A DNA stretch of 64,000 nt from RCC90-49c sp051016155 (lineage in GTDB: Bacteria > Bacteroidota > Bacteroidia > Cytophagales > Amoebophilaceae): positions 992,001 through 1,056,000 of the forward strand of contig CP136537.1 of the NCBI GenBank assembly GCA_051016155.1, written 5' to 3'. Within the stretch, counting starts at the first letter, position 1, and the number at the start of each line of letters is the position of its first letter. Of this stretch, positions 42,007 through 50,644 are shown piece after piece. Below the pieces are notes generated by a model. The model saw only the letters and a list, made by a program, of their open reading frames with translations. It was not told the origin of the DNA and made no database searches. The translations under genes were made by a program, and so were the position numbers.

Positions 42007-43077
42007 TCAGCGTTTCCTAGCCAAATGCTGAATAGAATAAGTAACCATCTTTTCTATATAGTCCAGAGGGGCTGTCGAGGCGGTAGGTGGCGTGAGGCCA
42101 GGGCTGTCGTTCACCTCAAAAATGTAAAGCTGGCCATTGAGCACCGTTGCATCCACTCCTGCAATGTCTGTTCCTAGCAGCCTACAAGCCTTTTTGATGG
42201 CTGCTTGATGGTCTGCAGACAATGCTTCACCCGCTGCTATCGTCTCTTTCTTGCCGCCTAGTGCTACATTGGAAGCATACGTTGTTGTGTTGCTGGCTGT
42301 GTGGCGCCTGACTGCCACCACCTCCTCCCCTACCACCAATATGCGGTAATGAAAGGAGAATCCTGCTGTATTCTTGCTGTCAACGTACTGCTGCAGCACC
42401 AGCGGTGTAGGACCTACGGCACCCTGGGTTGTGTGATGGGTGCGTAGTACTTCACAGAGCCGCCTTTCCTCTTCAATGCGGACAAAGCGAACGTTCTTGC
42501 CACCGCTTCCTTCTCCTTTGATGACCACCATGTCCTTAAAATGTGCCTGAATCATTTCTATGCATGCTTCGATCGAAGTGCCTACATCGACCACCAAGGT
42601 CTTGGGCATGGGCACGTCGTTTTCCTGAAACAACCGCATCATGGTGTGCTTATTATTGTTGTATAGCTTTGCCTGCAAAGGGTCTATGCAAGGAATGCCC
42701 AGCTGCTCAAATACAGCTTGCCAAGTATGCGCTGTATTCCTGGCGTTTGCATTGCCCCAGGTCCTGAAGTAAGCCAGATCAAAGTCGCTAAGAGCATAGC
42801 GGTTGTCGCGGATAACGATGCTACCGCTCTTTTCGTCTACTTGAGTAGAACGATCTAGCAAGCCGATCACCACTTCGTGCCCCTGGGCTTCGTAAGCTTT
42901 CTTTAAGTAAGCATTAGACCCACTCTCTGTTTGAGAGAGGATGATAATTTTCCTGGGTGTTTCGGCGTTCCCAAAGGCACTGAACTGGATGAGAAACAAG
43001 AACGCAACCCAGTACTTAGCGAATTGGGGCCTACCAAAATGAATACAGTGATAATGATGAGACGTGCGGGCGCTCAT
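42007..43077 (-). CDS. RimK-like ATP-grasp protein with N-terminal signal peptide (paralogue 2)
   Basis: 356 residues, same length and plan as its neighbour, roughly half identical. ATP-grasp landmarks: MMRLFQENDVPMPKTLVV, VVIKGEGSGGKNVRF, PLVLQQYVDSKN, IAGVDATVLNGQLYIFEVND with SPG. The N-terminus again holds a hydrophobic core and cleavage-like end (AKYWVAFLFLIQFSAFGNAE). That both copies keep this element although the preceding residues differ argues it is selected. Substrates unknown. It starts 30 bases before the frr stop region's downstream side, so it could be cotranscribed behind frr. Confidence 0.82.
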   Translation of the reverse strand: MSARTSHHYHCIHFGRPQFAKYWVAFLFLIQFSAFGNAETPRKIIILSQTESGSNAYLKKAYEAQGHEVVIGLLDRSTQVDEKSGSIVIRDNRYALSDFDLAYFRTWGNANARNTAHTWQAVFEQLGIPCIDPLQAKLYNNNKHTMMRLFQENDVPMPKTLVVDVGTSIEACIEMIQAHFKDMVVIKGEGSGGKNVRFVRIEEERRLCEVLRTHHTTQGAVGPTPLVLQQYVDSKNTAGFSFHYRILVVGEEVVAVRRHTASNTTTYASNVALGGKKETIAAGEALSADHQAAIKKACRLLGTDIAGVDATVLNGQLYIFEVNDSPGLTPPTASTAPLDYIEKMVTYSIQHLARKR

Positions 43078-43110
43078 GGTGGTTTTTTATTAGTTCAAGA
43101 GTTTTTAGTG

Positions 43111-43677
43111 TTATACCTCCATCACCTCTGCTTCTTTGCGAGCCAGTAGCGCATCTAACTGGTTGATAGAGGTATCTGTCAGTTTTTGGGCTTGCTCTTC
43201 AGCTCTTTTTATCCCGTCTTCTGAGCTACCCGCTTTTTGCAGTTGTTTCAGTGCCTCCTTAACCTCTTTTCTAATGTTACGTATGGCTACTCTTCCCTTT
43301 TCAACTTCTCCTTTGACTTGTTTAACGAGCAATTTTCTGCGCTCTTCTGTCAGCGGTGGGATATTGATACGAATGAGCTCCCCGTCATTCTGGGGGGTGA
43401 GGCCCATCTGACTATTTAAAATTGCTTTTTCTATTTCAGCGATCAGGCCTTTTTCCCAAGGCTTGATCGCCAGCGTTCTGGCGTCAGGAGTGCTTACAGA
43501 AGCCACTTGGTTGATGGGCGTTGCCTGGCCATAATAGGCTACTAAAAGGCCATCTAACATGCTGGGGAGAGCCCTTCCCGCACGAATCTTGGCCAACTCT
43601 GCTTGCGTATGTGCGTAGGCCTTTTCCATGGTGTGCGCAGCCCTTTCTAGCTGTTCTTGAATCTCACTCATAGTCAA
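43111..43677 (-). CDS. frr: Ribosome recycling factor
   Basis: 188 residues. Together with EF-G it splits the ribosome after termination. Covers the family from SEIQEQLERAAHTMEKAYAH through the conserved IRAGRALPSMLDGLLVAYYG, ASVSTPDARTLAIKPWEK, IRINIPPLTEERRKLLVKQV and the long final helix ending LLARKEAEVMEV. An ATG two codons downstream (43671) may be the true start, matching the usual N-terminus. pyrH, its common partner, is not adjacent. Confidence 0.96.
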   Translation of the reverse strand: MTMSEIQEQLERAAHTMEKAYAHTQAELAKIRAGRALPSMLDGLLVAYYGQATPINQVASVSTPDARTLAIKPWEKGLIAEIEKAILNSQMGLTPQNDGELIRINIPPLTEERRKLLVKQVKGEVEKGRVAIRNIRKEVKEALKQLQKAGSSEDGIKRAEEQAQKLTDTSINQLDALLARKEAEVMEV

Positions 43678-43888
43678 AATTTAGTTTAGGGTTAAGTTTG
43701 TCAAGAGACATAGCAAAATTAAACGGCATTTTCTATTAACTGGGTCGTGTTCATAATTATTTATAAGCACTTACAAGTAGGCCATCTCAATCAACCACCC
43801 TCGGAGTAACTGCTTATTCAGGCAAACGCGCCACTATTGTACTTCCCCAATAGTGCCGAGACTATTTCAAGATAGCCCCAAACATGCT

Positions 43889-44539
43889 TTAAACGTGATC
43901 GCCTCTGCAGCCCGATGCTTGGCCCCAAGTCAGCACATGACCGTTGTAAAAACTGTAGTGCACTATAAAAAGCTGAGGCCCTACTGCTCCCCACACCATT
44001 CCTTGCTCCTTTTTTGTGAACGCTTTGATGCATATACCATCCTTCAGCGACAAGCGTCGTCCTCCCTGCGCCTTATAGATGGCTTCCTTAGCACACCAGT
44101 AGATGCAAAGTTTATCTAGGTCATTGTCAATGTCTTGGCTTTCATGGTCATTCAAGAACTTCTCTCTCACGCTCAGGAGCTTCTGGCAAGGCCATTGAAT
44201 GTCTACCCCTATGGGATGCTGTTCGCTGACAGCCACTAAGGCATAAGAACTTCCGTGCGCTATGCTTAAGTGTAGATCACTGTCCACCAAATAAGGCCGA
44301 CCCCAAGCATCTTTTTGTAGCGGTGTATATTTGTGCCCTAGCTTGGCAAGCAGTTCCTTTAGAGCGAGCCTAGCTGCCAACCATTCTTTTCTCTTGTCAG
44401 GATGGGTACGTTCCTTGTAGGCTACTTGTGTGCAACGGGTCAGCGCACTGTCTTTCATCAGCTTCTCTTCTGGCTCCTTGATGTGCCACAAGAGGAGCGC
44501 ACTATTTGTGCTTATATGAAAAAATTTACAAAGTGGCAT
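43889..44539 (-). CDS. 4'-phosphopantetheinyl transferase (Sfp/HetI-type)
   Basis: 216 residues. Moves the phosphopantetheine arm of CoA to a serine of acyl carrier protein. Motifs: RKEWLAARLALKELL, LHLSIAHGSSYALVAVSE, IGVDIQ with the Mg-binding aspartate, and the second motif WCAKEAIYKAQGGRRLSLK with the catalytic Glu/Lys. The N-terminus (MPLCKFFHI...ALLLWHI) matches the Bacteroidetes form, supporting the start at 44539. Activates the carrier protein that uses malonyl units made by AccD. Confidence 0.9.
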   Translation of the reverse strand: MPLCKFFHISTNSALLLWHIKEPEEKLMKDSALTRCTQVAYKERTHPDKRKEWLAARLALKELLAKLGHKYTPLQKDAWGRPYLVDSDLHLSIAHGSSYALVAVSEQHPIGVDIQWPCQKLLSVREKFLNDHESQDIDNDLDKLCIYWCAKEAIYKAQGGRRLSLKDGICIKAFTKKEQGMVWGAVGPQLFIVHYSFYNGHVLTWGQASGCRGDHV

Positions 44540-44719
44540 ATGACACTATTGTATAGGCAAGGTAGTGGATACAAGGAAATACTAACGATTCCTGCTGCTC
44601 TGGTCAAAAATATATGCTCAAAACACAAGATTATCTTGAACATTTAAATGATCACTGATATTTTTTTTATCGAATTATCGTGATGAACTTTAGGGAAAGA
44701 AGAAAGACATTACCACAGC

Positions 44720-45331
44720 ATGCAGCAAATAACGCCGATAGAAATTAGACAGAAAAGTTTTGAAAAAAGCTTTAAAGGCTACAACACAGATGAAGTCAAT
44801 GCCTTTCTAAATGCCCTTGCCTATGCATGGGAGAAACTGTTGACACAGCTCAGTGACGCTGAGGGTGCACTGGAGAAGAGCGGAAAAGAAATAAAAAGGC
44901 TTCAAGGAGTAGAGAACGCACTGCTTAAAACCATGAAGGACGCAGAAACTACTGCGCACAATATCATTGAACACGCTAAGAGAGAAGTAGGATTGAAGAT
45001 GAGAGAGACAGAGATGAATGCCGAGAAGGTGATCCATGAAGCGCAAGCAAAGGCAAAAGCGATTGAAGAGGATAGTCAAAGAAGACAAATAGAGGTCGAG
45101 GGACAGATGGAGCGCTCCTTGGCAAGGATTAAAGAAGAAGTGCAAGAAAGAGAAGCTTATCGAGATGCGCTGCTGCAAAAGCTCCGTCACCTAGCTGAGG
45201 AAGTTTTGATAAAAAGCCAACCTACCACAAGCGATGTTCAGCACCATGGTAACAACAATGAAGATCTACGAGGAGACCCTAATATACCTACCTCGCTTGA
45301 GGCCGAAGCTGAAGGCGCTCCCAACGTCTAG
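44720..45331 (+). CDS. DivIVA-domain coiled-coil protein
   Basis: 203 residues. The first 60 residues are the DivIVA N-terminal domain (ITPIEIRQKSFEKSFKGYNT followed by DEVNAFLNALAYAWEKLL), which binds curved membranes; then a long charged coiled coil (about residues 60-160) and a polar tail. In other bacteria DivIVA proteins mark poles or division sites; the role in Bacteroidetes is little known. ppx follows 53 bases later in the same direction. Confidence 0.88.
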   Translation: MQQITPIEIRQKSFEKSFKGYNTDEVNAFLNALAYAWEKLLTQLSDAEGALEKSGKEIKRLQGVENALLKTMKDAETTAHNIIEHAKREVGLKMRETEMNAEKVIHEAQAKAKAIEEDSQRRQIEVEGQMERSLARIKEEVQEREAYRDALLQKLRHLAEEVLIKSQPTTSDVQHHGNNNEDLRGDPNIPTSLEAEAEGAPNV

Positions 45332-45384
45332 CCTGCCCCCATTGGTATGTTACAGTATGAACTATTGCATCACCACCTCCTACT

Positions 45385-46263
45385 TTGAAGCTAGCTGCTA
45401 TTGATATCGGCTCCAACGCTGCTCGGCTTCAGGTAAGCAGTGTACTGCATCCCAATGGAGCAACAAGATTTAAACGCATAGAGTACCTACGTTTTCCTTT
45501 GCAACTTGGGCATGATATCTTTAGAACGCAGTGCATTAGTACTGAGGGAGAAAAAAAGCTGATCCAACTACTACATGCCTTCAAGCTACTTATCAATCTT
45601 TATGATGTAGATGACTACATGATCTGCGCTACTTCTGCTTTAAGAGAAGCCCAAAACCAGCTAGTAATTACAAAGCGAATCAAAGAGGCAATAGGATTAT
45701 CAGTTAACATCATTAGCGGTGAGCAAGAAGCCGCATTGATCCACAAAGCCATTCGCTATTTGTTAGATGATCATTACTATTTGCATGTAGATGTGGGAGG
45801 AGGAAGCACAGAAGTGAGTTTTTACAAAGGTTCAAGAAAGATCGCTACTCGCTCTTTCAACCTGGGTGCCATCAAACTATTGATACAGAGGGATACCCCG
45901 CTGACTTGGGAAGAAATGAAGGTATGGATTCATGCACAAAGGCAGCACCTAGGCAACACTCCCATTGGCATTGCAACAGGGGGCAACATACGTAAGCTGG
46001 CCCAGCTAGCCAGAAGAGGGACAAAAAAGCCTCTTGCGCTTAAGCAATTAAAAGCTACGAAAAGCTATCTGGCCTCTTACACACTCAAAGAGCGAATCAA
46101 CAAGCTAGAGCTCAATCCTGACCGTGCTGAACTCATCGTGCCTGCTGCCCAAATCTATGATACAGCCTTGGGATGGGGAGGGGTGAAGAAGATTATAGTC
46201 CCTGATGTAAGTCTTCGGGACGGTATTATTCGAGCTCTGTACGAACGAAACATACTAGCCTGA
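45385..46263 (+). CDS. Ppx/GppA-family phosphatase (exopolyphosphatase-like)
   Basis: 292 residues starting at TTG 45385. Actin-like ATPase fold with phosphate-1 motif AAIDIGSNAARLQV and phosphate-2 motif LHVDVGGGSTEVSFYKGS, plus CATSALREAQN and the C-terminal RAELIVPAAQIY. At this length it has only the N-terminal two domains, as in the short Bacteroidetes forms, lacking the HD domain of E. coli Ppx. Removes phosphate from polyphosphate or pppGpp; which one is not decided by sequence. Confidence 0.9.
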   Translation: MKLAAIDIGSNAARLQVSSVLHPNGATRFKRIEYLRFPLQLGHDIFRTQCISTEGEKKLIQLLHAFKLLINLYDVDDYMICATSALREAQNQLVITKRIKEAIGLSVNIISGEQEAALIHKAIRYLLDDHYYLHVDVGGGSTEVSFYKGSRKIATRSFNLGAIKLLIQRDTPLTWEEMKVWIHAQRQHLGNTPIGIATGGNIRKLAQLARRGTKKPLALKQLKATKSYLASYTLKERINKLELNPDRAELIVPAAQIYDTALGWGGVKKIIVPDVSLRDGIIRALYERNILA

Positions 46264-46277
46264 AAAATTGTACTATT

Positions 46278-46382
46278 AGGTTGTTTACTAAGTGATTTTG
46301 CGCTTTAAAAACTGCTTATAGGCTTTACAAGACCCATTTTTCAGTGTCAAGAGAATATTAGAGGCATTTTTCAACAACCTCT
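46278..46382 (-). repeat. Dispersed intergenic element, type B, inverted copy
   Basis: The complement starts GAGGTTGTTGAAAAATGCCT, then CTAATATTCT, matching the copy at 50436-50510 closely, and later AAAATCACTTAG as in the octamer ends. Occupies the gap between the convergent ppx and mgtE genes. Confidence 0.55.
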
Positions 46383-46455
46383 ACACTTGTAGTAGCAGCT
46401 TCTCGCGTCAACGCTGCAGCCATGCGTTGTATAAGACAGCTATTAACTGGTGTAC

Positions 46456-47838
46456 TCAAAGCAGCAGGGCAATGGCAATGGTAAAATAGATGGCCATGCC
46501 TGTAATGTCCACTAGCGTAGTAATCGCAGGACTAGCGGCTACTGCCGGGTCTCCATTAAAATATTTAGCAACAAGCGGCAAGGCCGCGCCCACCACAGTA
46601 GAGGTAATAACCTGCAAGCTGAGTGCCAGAGCAATGGCAAAAGCCAAATGGTAGATGCTATGGTCAGCCAGTGTAGCATTCCCAGAGAGGATAACTACTT
46701 TGAGAAAGGCCAGAAAGAACAAACAAAAAGCCAGCAACAGCGCTACCTGGGTTTCCTTAAGGATAATCCGTAGCCAATCTCGCAGCGTAACTTGCCCTAA
46801 AGATACTGCCCTAATGACTACAGTGGCTGCCTGGCTGCCTGCATTCCCTCCAGCCCCTGCAATCATAGGCAAATAGAGGGCCAAAACGGTGAGTTGAGCC
46901 AACAGTGCCTCATGTTGGTGAATGATCACCTCAGACAAGAAGCTAGTAATAAACAAGCCTACAATCCAGGTCACCCGTTTTTTAAAATGCTGAAAGCTAG
47001 ATGCCCTCAAGTAATCGGAGGTCTCTTCATTAGAAACAATGCCCATGAATTTTTCCATGTTCTCCGTTTCTTCTACCCTGATAACGTCCATGGCATCGTC
47101 ATAGCGCACAATGCCTACCAGCTGCTGCTCTTCATTGAGAATAGGTAGGGCCACCAAGTCGTATTTCTCTATTTTTTGTACCACCGACTCTCGGTCGTCA
47201 GTGACTTCGGCATACACAAAGCTTTCGCGCAGCACACTAGCCACTCGTTCGTCAGGCGCAGCCATGATCAAGTCTTTTAAAGAAACAAACCCAATCATCT
47301 GCATGTCTTCATCTATTACATAGATGTAGTAGATCATTTTCTTAGAAGGCGAGTCTTCTCTGAGCTTCTGAATGGCTTGCCCCACCGTCATGTCTCCCAT
47401 CACAGTGGCAAAATCAGTGCTCATGATACCGCCTGCAGTCTCAGGAGGGTAGGTACTTAAAGTGATGACGTCTTCTCTGACTTTTTTGGATAGGTAGGGT
47501 AAAAGTCTCACTTGCTCTCGGTCGCTCAGGTGCTGGTAAAATTCAGCCCGCTGATGGGAAGGAATTTGCGAAAAGATGTCCGCAAAACTTTTCTTACTCA
47601 GTAGCTGATAGAGGGACTGCTGCTGCTCTTCATCAAAAAAGGCAAAAACATTCCCCTGTAGTTCTTCAGGGAGGCGTGTGAGTACTGTCAGCAGTTTATA
47701 AGGAGGTTGTTGGGCCAAGAAATCTGCTATCTCAACAACAGGAGCTTCATTCAACTGGGTAACCAGCTCTTCTTCTTGTTGCTGCTCCAGCAGTTGGTCC
47801 CAGCGTATTTGGTCGGTTGCTTCTATCGAATAGGCCAT
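46456..47838 (-). CDS. mgtE: Magnesium transporter MgtE
   Basis: 460 residues from the ATG at 47838 (an upstream ATG at 47883 adds a non-conserved tail). MgtE N domain (helical, residues about 30-130: FAFFDEEQQQSLYQLLSKKS), two CBS domains (MSTDFATVMGDMTVGQAIQK; VASVLRESFVYAEVTDDRES) that sense Mg2+, a connecting helix, and five membrane helices, with the pore-lining motif AGGNAGSQAATVVIRAV. Imports Mg2+ and closes when cytoplasmic Mg2+ is high. Confidence 0.95.
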   Translation of the reverse strand: MAYSIEATDQIRWDQLLEQQQEEELVTQLNEAPVVEIADFLAQQPPYKLLTVLTRLPEELQGNVFAFFDEEQQQSLYQLLSKKSFADIFSQIPSHQRAEFYQHLSDREQVRLLPYLSKKVREDVITLSTYPPETAGGIMSTDFATVMGDMTVGQAIQKLREDSPSKKMIYYIYVIDEDMQMIGFVSLKDLIMAAPDERVASVLRESFVYAEVTDDRESVVQKIEKYDLVALPILNEEQQLVGIVRYDDAMDVIRVEETENMEKFMGIVSNEETSDYLRASSFQHFKKRVTWIVGLFITSFLSEVIIHQHEALLAQLTVLALYLPMIAGAGGNAGSQAATVVIRAVSLGQVTLRDWLRIILKETQVALLLAFCLFFLAFLKVVILSGNATLADHSIYHLAFAIALALSLQVITSTVVGAALPLVAKYFNGDPAVAASPAITTLVDITGMAIYFTIAIALLL

Positions 47839-47973
47839 AATGCGTGTTCTTAAAAATGATTGGATCGTTAGCCTAAACAGCACTGGGCATACACTGCAGT
47901 AAGTAGCACAAAAAATACTCTGGCCGTGAATTTAGAAAATTTGGCTGTAATAACTCAATTAATCCTTGTGCTG

Positions 47974-47981
47974 TAACTTTG
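47974..47981 (+). promoter_or_regulatory. Possible -7 promoter element (TAACTTTG) very close to der start
   Basis: Matches TAnnTTTG and ends 5 bases before the der ATG (47986). If used, the mRNA would start at or within the start codon, i.e. be leaderless, or use the second ATG at 47989. Confidence 0.35.
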
Positions 47982-47985
47982 CATT

Positions 47986-49290
47986 ATGATGGCAAACGTG
48001 GTAGCAATTGTAGGCAGGCCCAATGTAGGCAAGTCCACACTATTTAATCGACTGGTCGAGCAGCGCAAGGCCATTATGGACAATGAGAGTGGCATTACAC
48101 GCGACCGCCATTATGGGTACGCTGTGTGGAATAACAAGCATTTTACCGTCATAGACACAGGGGGGTATGTACGGAGCAGCGATGACCTGTTCGAGAGTGC
48201 CATCCGCCAGCAAGTCCAGATAGCCATTGACGAGGCCAGTGTTATTCTATTTGTTGTAGACTGCAAGGAGGGGCTTACTGGGCTGGACAAAGACTTTGCA
48301 GGTGTGCTACGGGCTGCGCACAAGCCTGTGCTGTTAGTAGCCAACAAAGCCGACAACGTGCAAAGCACGCTCATGATGCACGACTTTTACCCGCTAGGCA
48401 TGGGCCGGCCCTATCCCATTGCAGCAGCCAGCGGCACAGGCACTGGTGAGCTGCTCGACGACGTGGTCCAGCATCTACAAGAAGAACCTCCACAAGCAGC
48501 AGACCTTCCCAAAGTAGCCATTTTGGGGAGGCCCAATGTGGGCAAGTCTTCTTTTCTCAACGTGCTACTGGGCCAAGATCGTAGCATTGTGACGCCCATG
48601 GCAGGCACTACGCGAGATGCCATTGACACACACTACAAGCTCTATGGCAAACACTTCGTGTTGACGGACACAGCAGGCATTCGAAAAAAAGCCAAAGTCA
48701 AAGACAACATCGAGTTCTACTCGGTGATAAGAGCGCTCAAGGCGCTGCAAGCCGCCGATGTTTGCCTCGTATTATTGGACGCCACGTTGGGCTTGGAGGC
48801 GCAGGATGTCAATTTGATCTCTTTGGCCCATCGTTACAGAAAAGGACTAGTGATCCTAGTCAATAAGTGGGACTTGGTTCAGAAAGACAGCTACACAGCA
48901 GATACTTACAAAAAAGAGCTCTTGAAAAAGCTAGCTCCCCTAGACTATATCCCTGTCTTGTTCACCTCTACTGTGAAGAAGCAGCGCATCTACCAGGCCA
49001 TTGAAAAAACCTTGGCCGTTTATGAAAACAGGAAGCAAAAAATAGCTACAGCTACGCTGAACAAGGTCATGCTAGCAGCTATTGAGCGGTATGGGCCTCC
49101 AGCCACTAAAGGCAAGTACATCAAGATCAAGTACGTAACCCAGCTACCTACTTATACGCCTACGTTTGCTTTTTTCTGCAACTTGCCGCAATACATCAAG
49201 CCGCCTTACAAAAGCTACTTAGAAAATCAACTGAGAAACCACTTTGACTTAGAAGGCGTGCCCATCAACCTAATTTTTAGAAAGAAATAG
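47986..49290 (+). CDS. der: GTPase Der (EngA)
   Basis: 434 residues with two GTPase domains in tandem, the mark of the family. First: IVGRPNVGKSTLFNRL, VIDTGG, NKAD. Second: ILGRPNVGKSSFLNVL, LTDTAGIRKK, NKWD. A KH-like C-terminal domain (residues about 350-434) contacts the ribosome. Needed for assembly of the large ribosomal subunit. Two adjacent ATG codons begin the frame; either may be used. Confidence 0.97.
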   Translation: MMANVVAIVGRPNVGKSTLFNRLVEQRKAIMDNESGITRDRHYGYAVWNNKHFTVIDTGGYVRSSDDLFESAIRQQVQIAIDEASVILFVVDCKEGLTGLDKDFAGVLRAAHKPVLLVANKADNVQSTLMMHDFYPLGMGRPYPIAAASGTGTGELLDDVVQHLQEEPPQAADLPKVAILGRPNVGKSSFLNVLLGQDRSIVTPMAGTTRDAIDTHYKLYGKHFVLTDTAGIRKKAKVKDNIEFYSVIRALKALQAADVCLVLLDATLGLEAQDVNLISLAHRYRKGLVILVNKWDLVQKDSYTADTYKKELLKKLAPLDYIPVLFTSTVKKQRIYQAIEKTLAVYENRKQKIATATLNKVMLAAIERYGPPATKGKYIKIKYVTQLPTYTPTFAFFCNLPQYIKPPYKSYLENQLRNHFDLEGVPINLIFRKK

Positions 49291-49313
49291 GGACTAGATG
49301 GAGGAAAAAGGCG

Positions 49314-49397
49314 CAACCATTGCAAAATAACCCCAGCCACACTGCTAGACGTTTAAAATAGACTGCCGTTAGGACTCAAAAGACGCTTTAAGCCCCT
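49314..49397 (+). repeat. Dispersed intergenic element, leader type A, copy
   Basis: CAACCATTGCAAAATAACCC, then GCTAGACGTTTAAAATAGAC and TGCCGTTAGGACTCAAAAGA, continuing into the array 49398-49486. Confidence 0.7.
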
Positions 49398-49486
49398 TAA
49401 TAAGCAAATGCTCAAAATAGCCCAATAAACAAATGGACAAATAAGCCAATAAATTAATAAACAAATGAGCCAATAAACAAATGATC
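49398..49486 (+). repeat. 8-bp-period intergenic array, 11 units
   Basis: Eleven units, one of them 9 bp (49414-49422), otherwise in 8-bp register; eight fit HAATVANY exactly (for example TAATAAGC, CAATAAAC, AAATGAGC). Ends 5 bases before the stop codon of the gene at 49492. Confidence 0.75.
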
Positions 49487-49491
49487 TTAGC

Positions 49492-50385
49492 CTAGTCAAA
49501 ACGAATCTGTTTTTCCAGAAAAGAGATTTTGTATTTGATATACAGCTTCAGGTCAGGTACAATCGATTGGGCGTTAAGGCCATAGCCGGGAACCACATAG
49601 TTGGCTGCTGGCGCAAACGCTTCAAATTGCCCCAATCCCTTGAGACGAATGACAAAGCCCGCATAAAAATTACAGCTACTAAAGAGCTGGTGTTCAGAGC
49701 CAATGACCATTTCCCACCAAGAGGCCTTGAAATCTTCGCTGATGCTATCCTCAGCGGGATTGTTAGGCTGTACATGGTGCGTAAAGTGACTCCTACAATA
49801 GCGCAAACCTGCATACAGATTGTTGCGCAGGTTATACCTGACAAAGTAATCCAAGCCCAGGCAGTAATAGAATCCTGTAGTAGTGTATTCCCCTGATTTG
49901 TCTTTGGTGGGGGAAGGAACCAAGCTGTTATAGCCTCCACTGCCTGATAGTTGCACGTTTTTGCGCCACAATATACTCAGACTGCCTTCATACCGGTGCG
50001 TCATGGGAGGCCACAAGCCTCGCACCAGGTTGCCATAATCCAAGGCTATGTCAATGGTCTGGATCAAAGGCACGTAAGGGACTAGCACCACGGGTCGTTT
50101 GACAATGAGCGGGTCTAAAGACAGTAATGGATCCTCGTGCGTCACTTGGGCAGGTGCTAGCGGCTTAGGCTTCTTGAGCGGTGGCGCTGGAGGCGCTTCT
50201 TTTTTCTCGGCAGTGGCAGCAGGCTTTTGGCCTTTAGGGGCTTGAGAGGTACGCTGCAGCTGTTTTGCGCTTTTTGCCTTGCGTGCTGGAACAGCCGCCC
50301 AGAGAGGAGAGTGCCCCCCTAGCCATAGCGCTAGCATCAATCCCAATATTGGGCAAAGAGCGCAATATCTCGCAGTTGACCTCAT
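49492..50385 (-). CDS. Outer-membrane-associated protein, DUF6048-like
   Basis: 297 residues from the ATG at 50385. Signal peptide (CALCPILGLMLALWLGG...LWAAVP), then a basic proline/alanine/lysine-rich linker (about residues 40-85) and a C-terminal domain of beta strands (LVPYVPLIQTIDIALDYGNL, YEGSLSILWRKNVQLSGSGG, YCLGLDYFVRYNLRNNLYAG). The small barrel-like pattern resembles DUF6048 proteins of Bacteroidetes; this match is from memory and tentative. Function unknown. Confidence 0.6.
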   Translation of the reverse strand: MRSTARYCALCPILGLMLALWLGGHSPLWAAVPARKAKSAKQLQRTSQAPKGQKPAATAEKKEAPPAPPLKKPKPLAPAQVTHEDPLLSLDPLIVKRPVVLVPYVPLIQTIDIALDYGNLVRGLWPPMTHRYEGSLSILWRKNVQLSGSGGYNSLVPSPTKDKSGEYTTTGFYYCLGLDYFVRYNLRNNLYAGLRYCRSHFTHHVQPNNPAEDSISEDFKASWWEMVIGSEHQLFSSCNFYAGFVIRLKGLGQFEAFAPAANYVVPGYGLNAQSIVPDLKLYIKYKISFLEKQIRFD

Positions 50386-50435
50386 TGGACCAAAGTTAAG
50401 CGAAATAAGCTTCCCAGGACTGTGGACGTTAGAAG

Positions 50436-50510
50436 GTGGTTGCAAAATGCATCTAATATTCTGACCACACTTAAAAAAGTGTCCTTACAGGCTAGCAAAA
50501 CTGCAAGATC
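50436..50510 (+). repeat. Dispersed intergenic element, type B, copy
   Basis: GTGGTTGCAAAATGCATCTA then ATATTCTGACC; the GCAAAATGCATCTAATATTC core also appears, with two or three changes, inverted at 46278-46382. Overlaps the upstream region of the DUF6048-like gene. Confidence 0.5.
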
Positions 50511-50573
50511 AGCAAACTATCCACTGGAATAATCACACTGTTTCTGCCAGAGATAGCCCCCAAGACGCAGCCA

Positions 50574-50610
50574 TAAAAAAAGCAGTGCACAAATCATTTG
50601 TGCACTGCTT
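50574..50610 (-). terminator. Rho-independent terminator of the gene at 50645
   Basis: On the minus strand AAGCAGTGCACAAAT pairs with ATTTGTGCACTGCTT around a minimal loop, followed by a run of seven T. Stem 13-15 bp, about 35 bases beyond the stop codon. Confidence 0.9.
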
Positions 50611-50644
50611 GAACCACTGAGTATATCCCTAAAGCATACAGGCC

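Noticed and set aside
44807..45190. 127-residue antisense frame in divIVA
   Set aside because: Shadow of a coiled-coil coding region; composition rich in Leu/Phe/Cys and no homology recognised.
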